49,715 nt of DNA from positions 200,001 through 249,715 of the forward strand of contig NZ_JARGZA010000005.1 of assembly GCF_030973515.1 (NCBI RefSeq), written 5' to 3'. Below, in pieces: positions 25,315 through 34,691 of the stretch. The translations under genes were made by a program, and so were the position numbers. Under the pieces are notes generated by a model. The model had not been told where the DNA came from. It did no database searches and was given only the letters and a program-made list of their open reading frames with translations. Position 1 is the stretch's first letter. Each line of letters begins with the position of its first letter. The stretch comes from Jannaschia maritima (lineage in GTDB: Bacteria > Pseudomonadota > Alphaproteobacteria > Rhodobacterales > Rhodobacteraceae).

Positions 25315-26352
25315 ATGACCACCACCGACCACGTCCGCCGCGACGGCGTGCGAGATGCCCGCGACCTCGCGCACGACGCCATCGAGACGCGGTACGACAG
25401 CAATGGCCGCGCCGTCTGGGGCGCGATCTTCGCCGGCGCGGTCTATGCGCTGGGTCTGTACGTGCTCTTGTCGCTGGTGGGCCTGGGCCTGGGGCTGTCG
25501 CTGTTCGAGCCGACGGACGGCACGCCGATGAACGGATCGCTGACGACGACGGCCGTGTGGCAGTTCGTCAGCCAACTGGTCGCGCTGGCGGTCGGGGGAT
25601 ACACCGCCGGACGACTGGCGGGCGTGCTGCACCCGATGGGGTCGATGCTGCACGGCGCCGTGGTCTGGGCGCTGACCACCCTGGTTGCCGTGTGGATGGC
25701 CACGCAGGCCGCCATGGGCATCGTCAACGTCGCAGGCTCCGCCGTGTCGGGCTTGGCGTCCGGCGCATCGAGCGCAGCGTCGGCGGTTCTGCCCGACGAC
25801 TTCTCCTTGCCCGACCTGTCGGTGGGTTCGCTGTCGATGGACGACCTGCCCCCGCAGGTGCAGTCCACCCTGCGCCAGAACGGCTTGACGCCGGAGAACT
25901 TCCAGGCCGAGGCGCGAGAAGCGTTCCGCGCCGTGGTGTCCCAACAGGAACAGGCGAACCTGCGCCAATCGGCCACGAACGCGGCGCAGGACATCGTGAC
26001 CTCGCCCGGCGATGCGCGCGAGGACGTGAACGACTTCCTGGACCGCACCTTCGGACGCGGCGGGATCCTGTCGGAGGAAGACCGTGCCGAGGCCGTCGCC
26101 GTGATGGAGGACCGGTTCGGCCTGACGCCCGCACAGGCGGAGGAGTACGTCAACTACGTGCAGACGCGCGCCGAAGCCCTGCAGCAGGAAGCCGCCCAGG
26201 CGGTCGAGGAGGCGCAGACGCAGGCGATCCAGGCGGCGGACGCCGCGGCCGATGCGACCGCGTCCGCCGCGTGGCTGGCCGCGCTGGCCTCCCTGCTGGG
26301 GCTGGCCTCGGCCGTGGGCGGGGCGTATTTCGGACGCCCCGCGCGGGCCTGA
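25315..26352 (+). CDS. Membrane protein with helical, glutamine/alanine-rich cytoplasmic or periplasmic domain
   Basis: The 345-residue protein has hydrophobic segments at about 34-60, 80-101, 107-130 and 322-340. Between the third and fourth lies a long hydrophilic, predicted helical part (LRQNGLTPENFQAEAREAF; EDRAEAVAVMEDRFGLTPAQ; EALQQEAAQAVEEAQTQ) ending in an alanine-rich coil. I recognise the general pattern of conserved Rhodobacterales membrane proteins (a TIGR04086/PhnA-like fold is possible) but cannot assign a function. CCCGGAGGCCACCC gives a good ribosome site. It is divergent from sdhC and followed by a DUF3140 gene 57 bp downstream. Confidence 0.8.
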   Translation: MTTTDHVRRDGVRDARDLAHDAIETRYDSNGRAVWGAIFAGAVYALGLYVLLSLVGLGLGLSLFEPTDGTPMNGSLTTTAVWQFVSQLVALAVGGYTAGRLAGVLHPMGSMLHGAVVWALTTLVAVWMATQAAMGIVNVAGSAVSGLASGASSAASAVLPDDFSLPDLSVGSLSMDDLPPQVQSTLRQNGLTPENFQAEAREAFRAVVSQQEQANLRQSATNAAQDIVTSPGDAREDVNDFLDRTFGRGGILSEEDRAEAVAVMEDRFGLTPAQAEEYVNYVQTRAEALQQEAAQAVEEAQTQAIQAADAAADATASAAWLAALASLLGLASAVGGAYFGRPARA

Positions 26353-26409
26353 CACCGGCGGGCGGGACGTATCGACGTCCCGCCCCCCACGGACGAGGAA
26401 GGGACCAAC

Positions 26410-26742
26410 ATGGCGAAGTCGCATGACGAGATCTGGGACGAATGGACCGATCTGGTGAACATGACCCGGTCGGAACTGCGGGACTGGCTGAAGACCGAGG
26501 ACTCGAAGGCCGTGGGCCAGGATTCCGGGGACGGCGAATCCAAGGGGCACAAGTCCGGCGAACGGATCGTCGAGATACTGGACACGGACAAGGGCGACCT
26601 GTCCGACGACGACTGGGACCATATGGGCCGCGTCGTCGGCTACGTGAAGCGGCACAAGGCGCAAGGCGGGCCGGACGACGACGTGGAAACGTCTGACTGG
26701 CGCTACAGCCTGATGAACTGGGGCCACGACCCCTGCAAGTGA
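26410..26742 (+). CDS. DUF3140 family protein
   Basis: This 110-residue acidic soluble protein (EIWDEWTDLVNMTRSELRDW; LKTEDSKAVGQ; SGERIVEILDTDKGDLSDDDW; MGRVVGYVKRH; SLMNWGHDP) matches the DUF3140 pattern. The family has a charged N-terminal helix and a KSG-R-IV-IL core; its biochemical role is not established. GAGGAAGGGACCAAC precedes the ATG. It probably shares a transcript with the membrane protein 57 bp upstream. Confidence 0.82.
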   Translation: MAKSHDEIWDEWTDLVNMTRSELRDWLKTEDSKAVGQDSGDGESKGHKSGERIVEILDTDKGDLSDDDWDHMGRVVGYVKRHKAQGGPDDDVETSDWRYSLMNWGHDPCK

Positions 26743-26952
26743 CCGTCGCGCAGCGCCGCGCCGGGCTGCCCCATTTCGGTACGCATGACGACGGGGTCTG
26801 GCGGGGCGGTGGCGGCGATGCCCTGCGGGTTGGTCAAGCCGCAGAATGGCGACATGAGGGTCAGACTGACGACGTAACCGCCATAGACCAGGCGTGCTCG
26901 ACCACGTGCCCCGTGGCGCAGTCGTCGAACCAGGCCCCCGCTCCCGTCGCCG

Positions 26953-27159
26953 TCACTGCTGCCCGAGCTTCATGTCGGGCGAGTACTCCGCCGTCACGGC
27001 CTTCGTCACGGCCTGGGCGCAGCGCATGACGCCCGCGTCCGGGTCGTGGCTATAGGCCGGGCTGCCGTGCAGGACCCAGCCCTTCGCCAGCGCGTCGCTG
27101 ACCTTGTGGCAGAACGCGCTGTCGTCCGGACCGGTCAGCAGGCGGTAGAGCATCGCCAT
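26953..27159 (-). CDS. DUF1737 family protein
   Basis: The 68-residue protein reads MLYRLLTGPDDSAFCHKVSD, then LAKGWVLHGSPAYSHD, MRCAQAVTKAV and a short tail. This is the DUF1737 pattern (a small protein with a conserved LL-G-D--F---V---L--GW-L-G core) of unknown function. The ATG at 27159 overlaps the stop of the NnrU-like gene (ATGA). A second ATG at 27153 is equally possible. Confidence 0.82.
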   Translation of the reverse strand: MAMLYRLLTGPDDSAFCHKVSDALAKGWVLHGSPAYSHDPDAGVMRCAQAVTKAVTAEYSPDMKLGQQ

Positions 27160-27716
27160 CAGCCCATCCCCGTGGGCGACGGGCCGATCCAGCCGTGGAT
27201 CAGGTACACGATCAGATAGGCGACGATGGCGATGACCACGGCCGACACCTCCTTCTTGACCGGAACGGGACGGGCGGGCGTGGCGGTCGCATTCAGGCGG
27301 GTCAGGATCGCCAGTTCCGCCAGGGCCCAGGCGAGCAGGCCGCCGAACAGGAGCAGCGACGCGACCTGCCCGTTCACCAGCAGGTGCGCCACCGCCCAGA
27401 TCGAGAAGCCGATCAGCTGCGGATGCCGCACGGCCTGCGCCACGCGGGTCTTCGCGCCCGACGTGGCGAACAGGTAGAACGCGACGAGGACCAGCAGGTT
27501 GTTGACCGGATAGGTCCACGCCCCGAGCGCATAGAGCAGGTCGTACGGCGCCCACCGATAGCCGAAGATCATCACCAGCACGCCCGCGACGATCCCCAGC
27601 GTGACCAGCCCCTTCCCCGGCTCGCCCAAGGCGGCGCGGCGTTCGGGGGCCAGGCGCTTGAAGACATGCGCCAGGGACCACAGCCCCACCCCCAGGACGA
27701 TCAGCCCGTATCCCAT
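27159..27716 (-). CDS. NnrU-family membrane protein
   Basis: The 185-residue integral membrane protein, with about five hydrophobic helices, has the NnrU family landmarks: GLWSLAHVFKRLAPERRAALG near the N-terminus, RHPQLIGFSIWAVAHLLVNG in the middle, and the C-terminal helix ending LIHGWIGPSP. NnrU was named for a gene needed for nitric oxide and nitrite metabolism in Rhodobacter, but the family is broad and also includes methyltransferase-like membrane proteins. One base separates it from the stop of the malyl-CoA thioesterase-like gene; it overlaps the DUF1737 gene. Confidence 0.85.
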   Translation of the reverse strand: MGYGLIVLGVGLWSLAHVFKRLAPERRAALGEPGKGLVTLGIVAGVLVMIFGYRWAPYDLLYALGAWTYPVNNLLVLVAFYLFATSGAKTRVAQAVRHPQLIGFSIWAVAHLLVNGQVASLLLFGGLLAWALAELAILTRLNATATPARPVPVKKEVSAVVIAIVAYLIVYLIHGWIGPSPTGMG

Positions 27717-27717
27717 G

Positions 27718-28560
27718 TCACCCCCCCGCCGCCTCGATCGTGTCCACCCTTGCCAGGGTCCGGCGGGCCGTGTCCACATGCAGGTTCTCGACGATGCGCC
27801 CGTCCAGCACGGCCACGCCCTGCCCGCGGGCCGCCGCCTCGTCGAAGGCCGCGATGGTCCGGCGGGCGTGATCGACCTCCTCCGGGGAGGGGGCGAAGAC
27901 GGCATTGGCGACCGCCAGCTGCGCGGGATGGATCAGGGTCTTGCCGTCGAAGCCCAGCGCGCGGCCCTGCTCGCATTCGGCGCGCAGGCCGTCCGCGTCG
28001 CGCAGCGCGTTGTACACGCCGTCGATGCAAGGGATCCCCGCAGCACGTGCCGCGAGCAGGCAGGCCTGCAACGCGCCCATCAACGGCATCCGGTCCGGTC
28101 CGGGCGCGCAGCCCAGGTCCTTGGCGAGGTCGTTGGTGCCCAGCACCAGGCCGCCCGTCCGGGGCGCGTCGGCGATCCGGGCCGCGTTCACGATCCCGCG
28201 CGGCGTCTCCATCATGGCCCAGATCGGCTTGGGCGTGCGTGCCGCGGCTGCCGCTACGTCGTCGGGGCCGTCCACCTTCGGCAACAGGATCCCGTCGCAT
28301 TCGGCCTGCGCGAAGGCCGAAAGGTCGTCGGACCCCCAGGGCGTGCCGGCCCCGTTGACCCGTACCAGCAACAGACGCGCGCGGTAGCCGCCCTGCGACA
28401 GGGCGCCGCGCAGTGCGTCGCGGGCATCCCCCTTCGCCTCGGGGGCGACCGCGTCCTCCAGGTCGAACACGATCGCGTCGACCGGCAGGCCGCGCGCCTT
28501 GTCCAGCGCGCGTTCGTTCGATCCGGGGACGTAGAGGACGGAACGGACCGGAGGGACCAT
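27718..28560 (-). CDS. HpcH/HpaI aldolase (CitE-like), probable (3S)-malyl-CoA thioesterase
   Basis: The 280-residue TIM-barrel protein has the CitE-superfamily motifs: RSVLYVPGSNERALDKA at the start, VFDLEDAVAPEAK (metal-binding Asp/Glu), LLVRVNG, ILLPKVDG, MMETPRGIVNA (metal Glu), LGTNDLAKDLG and GKTLIHPAQL. The length fits Mcl2, the (3S)-malyl-CoA thioesterase of the ethylmalonyl-CoA pathway, better than the longer Mcl1 lyase. Beta-methylmalyl-CoA or malyl-CoA lyase activity remains possible. It lies near mdh and starts a coupled set with the NnrU and DUF1737 genes. ATG 28560 has AAAGG upstream. Confidence 0.85.
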   Translation of the reverse strand: MVPPVRSVLYVPGSNERALDKARGLPVDAIVFDLEDAVAPEAKGDARDALRGALSQGGYRARLLLVRVNGAGTPWGSDDLSAFAQAECDGILLPKVDGPDDVAAAAARTPKPIWAMMETPRGIVNAARIADAPRTGGLVLGTNDLAKDLGCAPGPDRMPLMGALQACLLAARAAGIPCIDGVYNALRDADGLRAECEQGRALGFDGKTLIHPAQLAVANAVFAPSPEEVDHARRTIAAFDEAAARGQGVAVLDGRIVENLHVDTARRTLARVDTIEAAGG

Positions 28561-28827
28561 GGACGTGCCTTTCTGCGATGCGGCGAATGGCTGGCAGGGC
28601 GCGCAACGGATGGCAAGGCGGAACGGATCCCCCGCACGATTGTTCGCCCCCGAGACGCCCCGAGGGGCGGACCGGACCGAAGGATGCGCCCCACGTTCAC
28701 TGACCGTCAACGAATCGGTGGCATACCCCGCCCCTGCTCCGGCACAGGCCGGACCGCATGCACGAGGATCGCGCGCCCCGCATCCGTTCGTGTCCGGCCC
28801 GGTCCCTCAACCCGAAAGGACCGTGCC

Positions 28828-29157
28828 ATGACCAAGACGCAACGCTTCAACCTCGGGTTCGCCGCGCTCGTCGCCGCCGTGACGGCCCTGGCCGGGACCC
28901 ACGCCCAGGCCCAGGGACAGACCTGCGGCCCCCGCGACGTCGTCGTGGACCGCCTGGCGAACCAGTTCGGCGAGACCCGCCGCGGCCTCGGCCTGGGATC
29001 CCGCAACCGCGTGGTGGAGGTCTTCGCCGCGGACGCGTCGGGGACGTGGACGATCACGGTCACGCTGCCCGACGGGCGCACCTGCCTGGTTGCGTCGGGC
29101 GACAACTGGGAGGATCGGGCCGACGACCTGAGCCACCTGCAGGACGCCGACGCCTGA
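28828..29157 (+). CDS. Small exported protein with two cysteines
   Basis: The 109-residue protein has a Sec signal (about 1-28, ending AQAQ). The mature part has Cys33 and Cys86 probably paired, with a central beta-rich stretch (VVEVFAADASGTWTITVTLP, then GRTCLVASGDNWED). It resembles small periplasmic proteins of Rhodobacterales with no assigned role. GAAAGGACCGTGCC is a good ribosome site. It lies 94 bp before mdh on the same strand and could be co-transcribed with it. Confidence 0.78.
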   Translation: MTKTQRFNLGFAALVAAVTALAGTHAQAQGQTCGPRDVVVDRLANQFGETRRGLGLGSRNRVVEVFAADASGTWTITVTLPDGRTCLVASGDNWEDRADDLSHLQDADA

Positions 29158-29239
29158 ACGCGGCCGAGCCCCGGCGCGGCGCCCTTGCGCGCCCCGCCCC
29201 CGCCACGATACCCCTCCGCCGGACCGGACAACGGCTTGA

Positions 29240-30214
<975 letters not shown>

Positions 30215-30248
30215 GCGGCCGCACCCATTCGACCGAAAGGACGACGGC

Positions 30249-31397
30249 ATGACGGACGAACGGACCGCCCCCCGCGGGCCGAACTCGCGCGGGCGCGCGG
30301 TGGTGATCACGCCGGCCAAGCCGGACGGCCTGGGCGATCAGGCGATGATCGACGTCGCGGCGACCCAACTGAGCGATGCGGGATTCTCCGTCACCCTGTT
30401 GCCCAACCCGACGCCCACGCGCCTGGGGGTTCCAGGCGTCGCGGCGGGCGGGGTGGGCGGCAAGCTGTCGATCCTGGCCAACGTCGCCCGGGCGCGGCGG
30501 GTGATCGTGATCGGCGCCGACATCCTGGACGGTCGCTACAACCCCGACACCATCCTGAGCCGTCTGAAGCTGGCTGCGATCGCCCATCGGTTCGGCGCGA
30601 AGGTGCGGGTGATCGGCTGCAGCTTCTCCACCGCGCCCAACCCCAGGGTGATCGAATGGCTGAAGCGCGCCGAATGGCTGGAGATCCTGGCCCGGGAGGA
30701 GGTGTCGAAGGCCCGCATGGAGGCGGCTCTGGGACGTCCGGTCGAACTCGTGGCCGATTCCGCGTTCCTCCTGCGGCCGGAAGCGACCACCCCGGCCGCG
30801 CACGACGCCATCGCCTTCGCGGAAGCTCAGCATGCGGCGGGACGACGTGTCCTGGGATTGAACGCGAGTGGATTGGTGTTCTCCAAGGTCGCACCCGGAA
30901 CGCTCGAAGCCTATGCGGAGGCGGTCGCCGAATGGGTCGCTGGACGCGAGGACATGGCCGCGATGGTCGTGTCGCACGATTCCCGACCGGGACAGATCGG
31001 CGACCAAGCTTCCTGTGACGTTTTGGCGGAGGCGGTCGGACGGATGGTGCCGGATCGCTTCCACTATGTCCGCGACGGCATCAACGCATGGGACGTGAAG
31101 GGGTTCGCCGGGCATCTCGACATGGTCCTGCTCTGCCGGATGCATTTCGGCATCGCCTGCCTCGGCAACGGCGTACCGCCCCTGGCGCTCGTTTCGATGG
31201 GCAAGTTCGAGGGGCTGATGGGTCTGTTCGGGCTGGACGGGCTCGAGATCGATCCCGAACGGGTGGCGGCGGACCCGCGCAGCATCCAGGGAAGGTTGGA
31301 CGACCTCGCGGAACGGGCGCCGGACCTGCGGACGCGGATCGAGGCTGCCCTGCCGGAGGTGCGCGCCATGAGCGCCCGGAACTACGCCGGGCTGTGA
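30249..31397 (+). CDS. Polysaccharide pyruvyl transferase family protein
   Basis: The 382-residue protein shows the PPT/CsaB-type pattern: GDQAMIDVAATQL near the N-terminus, VIVIGADILDGRYN, IGCSFSTAPNP, ILAREEVSKARMEAA, VADSAFLL, and LLCRMHFGIACLGNGVPPLALVSMGKFEGL near the C-terminus. Such enzymes add ketal pyruvate to exopolysaccharide or cell-wall sugars from phosphoenolpyruvate. The exact acceptor is unknown. It lies 34 bp after mdh, with GAAAGGACGACGGC before the ATG, and is followed by an FrhB-like gene, a pairing known from exopolysaccharide clusters. Confidence 0.87.
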   Translation: MTDERTAPRGPNSRGRAVVITPAKPDGLGDQAMIDVAATQLSDAGFSVTLLPNPTPTRLGVPGVAAGGVGGKLSILANVARARRVIVIGADILDGRYNPDTILSRLKLAAIAHRFGAKVRVIGCSFSTAPNPRVIEWLKRAEWLEILAREEVSKARMEAALGRPVELVADSAFLLRPEATTPAAHDAIAFAEAQHAAGRRVLGLNASGLVFSKVAPGTLEAYAEAVAEWVAGREDMAAMVVSHDSRPGQIGDQASCDVLAEAVGRMVPDRFHYVRDGINAWDVKGFAGHLDMVLLCRMHFGIACLGNGVPPLALVSMGKFEGLMGLFGLDGLEIDPERVAADPRSIQGRLDDLAERAPDLRTRIEAALPEVRAMSARNYAGL

Positions 31398-31440
31398 CGT
31401 TCGATCCGGGAGCATCCCCGGTCCTGACAGGATTCCGATC

Positions 31441-32877
31441 ATGACCTCCCCCCCGACATCGGACCACCCCCGCCGCGCCGAAACTCCCGGCGCCCACGAC
31501 ACGGTCATCGGCCCATCGCAGATCGACAGGGTTGTGGCGGGCGGCTTCTGCATCGGATGCGGCGCCTGCACCCTCGGCCGGAATGCGGCGTTCGACGTCG
31601 GGATGACGCGCGAAGGGCACTATGTCGCCGCCCGGATCCGTCCCGACGGGCCAGGGGACGAGGCCGTGTGCCCCATGTCCGACCTGGGCCGTGACGAAAC
31701 GGCGATCGGGGCCTCGCTCTATCCCGACCTTCCCTTCGATCCGGAGATCGGGCGCCATCGGGCGACCCTGGCGGGGCATGTCGCCGAGGGACGTTATCGC
31801 GCCGAGGGTGCGGCGGGCGGCTTGGTCACCTGGCTGGCGCAGACGTTGCTGGAACGCGGGATGGTCGATGCGGTCGCCCACATCCATGCGGTGCCGGGCG
31901 ATGGCGCCGGCGGGCCGCTGTTCCAGTTCGCCCTGTCGCGCGACGTCGACACCCTCCGCGCGGGGGCGAAGTCACGATACTACCCAGTGACGATGGCGGA
32001 GGTCCTGCCCCTGATCGCGGGCGGGACGGACCGGTTCCTCGTGATCGGCGTTCCGTGCTTCATAAAGGCGATCCGTCAGTTGCAGGATGCGGGGCGCATC
32101 TCGCACGAACAGGTCCCCTTCACCATCGGTCTGGTCTGCGGTCATCTGAAGAGCCGCTTCTTCGCCGAATACCTGGCTTGGCAGGGCGGCACGGGGGCCG
32201 ACCGCCTCCATGCCGTCAACTTCCGTCACAAGCTGGAGGGGCGGCAGGCGTCGTCCTATGGGTTCGCGCACAGGCGGCGCGACGCACCGGACGACGAGGT
32301 GGTCCGACCCATGAGTACCCTGGCCGGGCGCGATTGGGGCGAGGGACAGTTCAAGAATCCTGCCTGCGAATGCTGCGACGACGTGGTTGGCGAATGCGCT
32401 GACATCTCCGTCGGGGACGCCTGGCTCAGCCCCTATGTCGGCGATTGGCGCGGGTCGAACGTCGTCGTCACCCGCAACGCCGAGATCGACGCCATCGTGG
32501 CCGAGGGACGGCGCGACGGCGCCCTGGAGATGGACGATGTCACGCCCGAACAGGTCGCTCTCAGCCAGAGTTCGGGTTTGCGCCACCGACGGGAAGGGCT
32601 GGCGCACCGGCTGGCGCGGTTGGACACGAAGGGCCACTGGCATCCCCGCAAGCGGGTCGCCCCGCGACTGGCAGACGAGCGGTCCCGCCGCCTCATATAC
32701 GACATGCGGTACTGGATCGCCCGCAACTCGTCGCGAGTCGCGGCCGACATCCTCGGACGGGGCGGGACCTTTGAGGCCTATCGGAGGCGGATGCGCCCCG
32801 TGATGCTGGCGCTGAAGATCGCCACGTCGGGCAAGCGGATCGCCTTGCAACGGATGCGCCGCCTGACCCGGCGATAA
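31441..32877 (+). CDS. FrhB-like protein (coenzyme F420 hydrogenase/dehydrogenase beta-subunit family), exopolysaccharide type
   Basis: The 478-residue protein has the FrhB N-terminal region with GGFCIGCGAC (about 35-44), EGAAGGLVTWLAQTLLERG, SRYYPVTMAEVLP, VIGVPCFIKAIRQL, GLVCGHLKSRFFAEYL, then PACECCDDVVGECADISVGDAW (a Cys cluster for an iron-sulfur centre) and a basic C-terminus (RMRRLTRR). This family is redox-active and binds flavin and Fe-S. Members lacking hydrogenase partners occur beside pyruvyl transferases in polysaccharide clusters. Its reaction is not known. A hairpin region separates it from sucC. Confidence 0.87.
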   Translation: MTSPPTSDHPRRAETPGAHDTVIGPSQIDRVVAGGFCIGCGACTLGRNAAFDVGMTREGHYVAARIRPDGPGDEAVCPMSDLGRDETAIGASLYPDLPFDPEIGRHRATLAGHVAEGRYRAEGAAGGLVTWLAQTLLERGMVDAVAHIHAVPGDGAGGPLFQFALSRDVDTLRAGAKSRYYPVTMAEVLPLIAGGTDRFLVIGVPCFIKAIRQLQDAGRISHEQVPFTIGLVCGHLKSRFFAEYLAWQGGTGADRLHAVNFRHKLEGRQASSYGFAHRRRDAPDDEVVRPMSTLAGRDWGEGQFKNPACECCDDVVGECADISVGDAWLSPYVGDWRGSNVVVTRNAEIDAIVAEGRRDGALEMDDVTPEQVALSQSSGLRHRREGLAHRLARLDTKGHWHPRKRVAPRLADERSRRLIYDMRYWIARNSSRVAADILGRGGTFEAYRRRMRPVMLALKIATSGKRIALQRMRRLTRR

Positions 32878-32890
32878 GCAGCCGGGCGCG

Positions 32891-32925
32891 ATCGTGATCA
32901 CACCCGCCCGGGCCGTGATCACGAT
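32891..32925. promoter_or_regulatory. Paired GTGATCAC palindromes, 11-bp inverted repeat before sucC
   Basis: ATCGTGATCAC (32891-32901) and GTGATCACGAT (32915-32925) are inverted copies. Each arm contains the self-complementary GTGATCAC, and the two palindrome centres are 21 bp apart, two helical turns. This suits a double operator for a dimeric regulator of sucC. A terminator for the FrhB-like gene (11-bp stem, 13-nt loop) is the alternative; no T tract follows. Confidence 0.5.
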
Positions 32926-33039
32926 ACCCGCCGATATCGGACGATTGGCTCCGATACGATCGTTTTGGGTGGCGGTGGGACGGCGCGCGTGGTTTCAGCG
33001 TATGCGACCGACACCCTCAACCGGACGGGGCGCGCTGCC

Positions 33040-34233
33040 ATGAACATCCACGAGTATCAGGCCAAGTCGCTGCTGCGCGATCACGGCGTTCCCGTCAGCG
33101 ACGGCGTGGCCGTGACGAAGGCGGCGGACGCAAAGAACGCCGCCGGCCAGCTGGATGGGCCGCTCTGGGTGGTGAAGGCGCAGATCCACGCGGGCGGGCG
33201 CGGCAAGGGGTCGTTCAAGGAAGCCGATGCCGGGGACAAGGGCGGCGTGCGGCTGGCCAAGTCCGTCCAGGAGGCGGCGGAGGAGGCCAAGCGCATGCTG
33301 GGCAACACGCTTGTCACGCACCAGACGGGCCCGGCCGGCAAGCAGGTCAACCGCATCTACATCGAGGACGGCAGCGACATCGCGCGCGAGCTGTACCTGG
33401 CGATCCTGGTGGACCGCGCCACCAGCCGCGTGGGCTTCGTCTGCTCCACCGAAGGCGGCATGGACATCGAGGAGGTCGCCGCCAAGACGCCCGCCAAGAT
33501 CCTGTCCTTCGACATCGACCCGGCGGCGGGCTACCAGCCCTATCACGGGCGCCGCGTGGCCTTCGCCCTGGGCCTGGAAGGGGCGCAGGTGAAGCAGTGC
33601 GTGAAGCTCCTGGCCAACCTCTACGACCTGTTCGTGTCCAAGGACATGGAGATGCTCGAGATCAACCCCCTGGTGGTCACGTCCAGCGGCGACCTGAAGG
33701 CGCTGGACGCCAAGATGGGCTTCGACGGCAACGCGCTCTACCGCCACAAGGACATCTCCGAGCTGCGCGACGAGACGGAGGAGGACCCAAAGGAGCTGGC
33801 GGCCTCCAAGTACGACCTGAACTACATCGCCTTGGACGGCGAGATCGGCTGCATGGTCAACGGCGCGGGCCTGGCGATGGCGACCATGGACATCATCAAG
33901 CTCTACGGCGCCGAACCCGCCAACTTCCTCGACGTCGGCGGCGGCGCCACGAAGGAGAAGGTGACGGAGGCGTTCAAGATCATCACCTCCGATCCGAACG
34001 TGAAGGGCATCCTGGTCAACATCTTCGGCGGCATCATGCGCTGCGACGTCATCGCCGAAGGGGTGGTGGCGGCCGTGAAGGAGGTCGGGTTGGAGGTCCC
34101 ATTGGTCGTCCGCCTGGAAGGCACCAACGTCGAGAAGGGCAAGGAGATCATCAACGGATCCGGCCTGAACGTCATCGCCGCACACGACCTGAAGGACGGC
34201 GCGCAGAAGATCGTGAAGGCGGTGAAGGGATAA
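33040..34233 (+). CDS. sucC: Succinyl-CoA synthetase beta subunit (ADP-forming)
   Basis: SucC with SucD converts succinyl-CoA to succinate with nucleotide phosphorylation. The 397-residue protein has the ATP-grasp start [63 protein letters not shown], and the C-terminal [17 protein letters not shown]. The ATG at 33040 is the family start; an upstream in-frame ATG at 32965 is rejected. The ribosome site is weak (GGACGGGG). It is followed 5 bp later by an AT-richer gene of foreign look. Confidence 0.97.
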   Translation: MNIHEYQAKSLLRDHGVPVSDGVAVTKAADAKNAAGQLDGPLWVVKAQIHAGGRGKGSFKEADAGDKGGVRLAKSVQEAAEEAKRMLGNTLVTHQTGPAGKQVNRIYIEDGSDIARELYLAILVDRATSRVGFVCSTEGGMDIEEVAAKTPAKILSFDIDPAAGYQPYHGRRVAFALGLEGAQVKQCVKLLANLYDLFVSKDMEMLEINPLVVTSSGDLKALDAKMGFDGNALYRHKDISELRDETEEDPKELAASKYDLNYIALDGEIGCMVNGAGLAMATMDIIKLYGAEPANFLDVGGGATKEKVTEAFKIITSDPNVKGILVNIFGGIMRCDVIAEGVVAAVKEVGLEVPLVVRLEGTNVEKGKEIINGSGLNVIAAHDLKDGAQKIVKAVKG

Positions 34234-34238
34234 GCATC

Positions 34239-34691
34239 ATGAGCCGGCTAAGGCTGCCGCTATACATTTTGCTATCGGCTGTCTTGCCCGGTTCTCTCCT
34301 CGCTGACCCAAGCGAGGGCGAAGCATGCGCTTATTTTGCTCAAGATTTACGCCTCGATCTTACGCTTAATGAGATCGTGTGGCGGCCCTTAGAGCCCCTG
34401 GTTTTCTCGCCCGTATCCCGGGATCTGGATCGGTATGAGTTGCTGACGACCGCGGAAATCGTACAGGAGTTCGGCACTCTCTCGGGAGAGGTGTACTTAT
34501 CCAGAGGCGCAGTTGCTGCTCATCTAGTTTGCAAAGTTGATATAGTTGATCGGCGGGTCCTTGAAATTGCTGTCTTTCCAGGTTCGTCCGCTGGTCTGAG
34601 CATTGAGACATCGGCAGGGTCTCGAAAAGTTCGGGCAGCACCGGTCCGAAATATCGAAGTTGTCCGGCTCCCTCATGGGGGGAAGTATTAA
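34239..34691 (+). CDS. Exported protein of unknown function with lower G+C (insert after sucC)
   Basis: The 150-residue protein has a signal peptide (about 1-22, ending LLADPS). The mature part has Cys30 ([13 protein letters not shown]) and Cys98 ([11 protein letters not shown]), probably disulfide-bonded, with beta-prone segments. I do not recognise a family, though the two-cysteine plan resembles its downstream neighbours. Base composition is clearly lower than in flanking genes (the 60 bases from 34501 are about 52% G+C against about 70% in sucB), with codons such as TTA, ATA and AAA. This suggests recent acquisition. The stop overlaps the next ATG (TAATG). Confidence 0.7.
   Translation: MSRLRLPLYILLSAVLPGSLLADPSEGEACAYFAQDLRLDLTLNEIVWRPLEPLVFSPVSRDLDRYELLTTAEIVQEFGTLSGEVYLSRGAVAAHLVCKVDIVDRRVLEIAVFPGSSAGLSIETSAGSRKVRAAPVRNIEVVRLPHGGKY

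Noticed and set aside
26743-26952. Possible small gene between the DUF3140 and DUF1737 genes
   Set aside because: The only open frame is a compositionally random 96 codons running into the opposite-strand DUF1737 gene.
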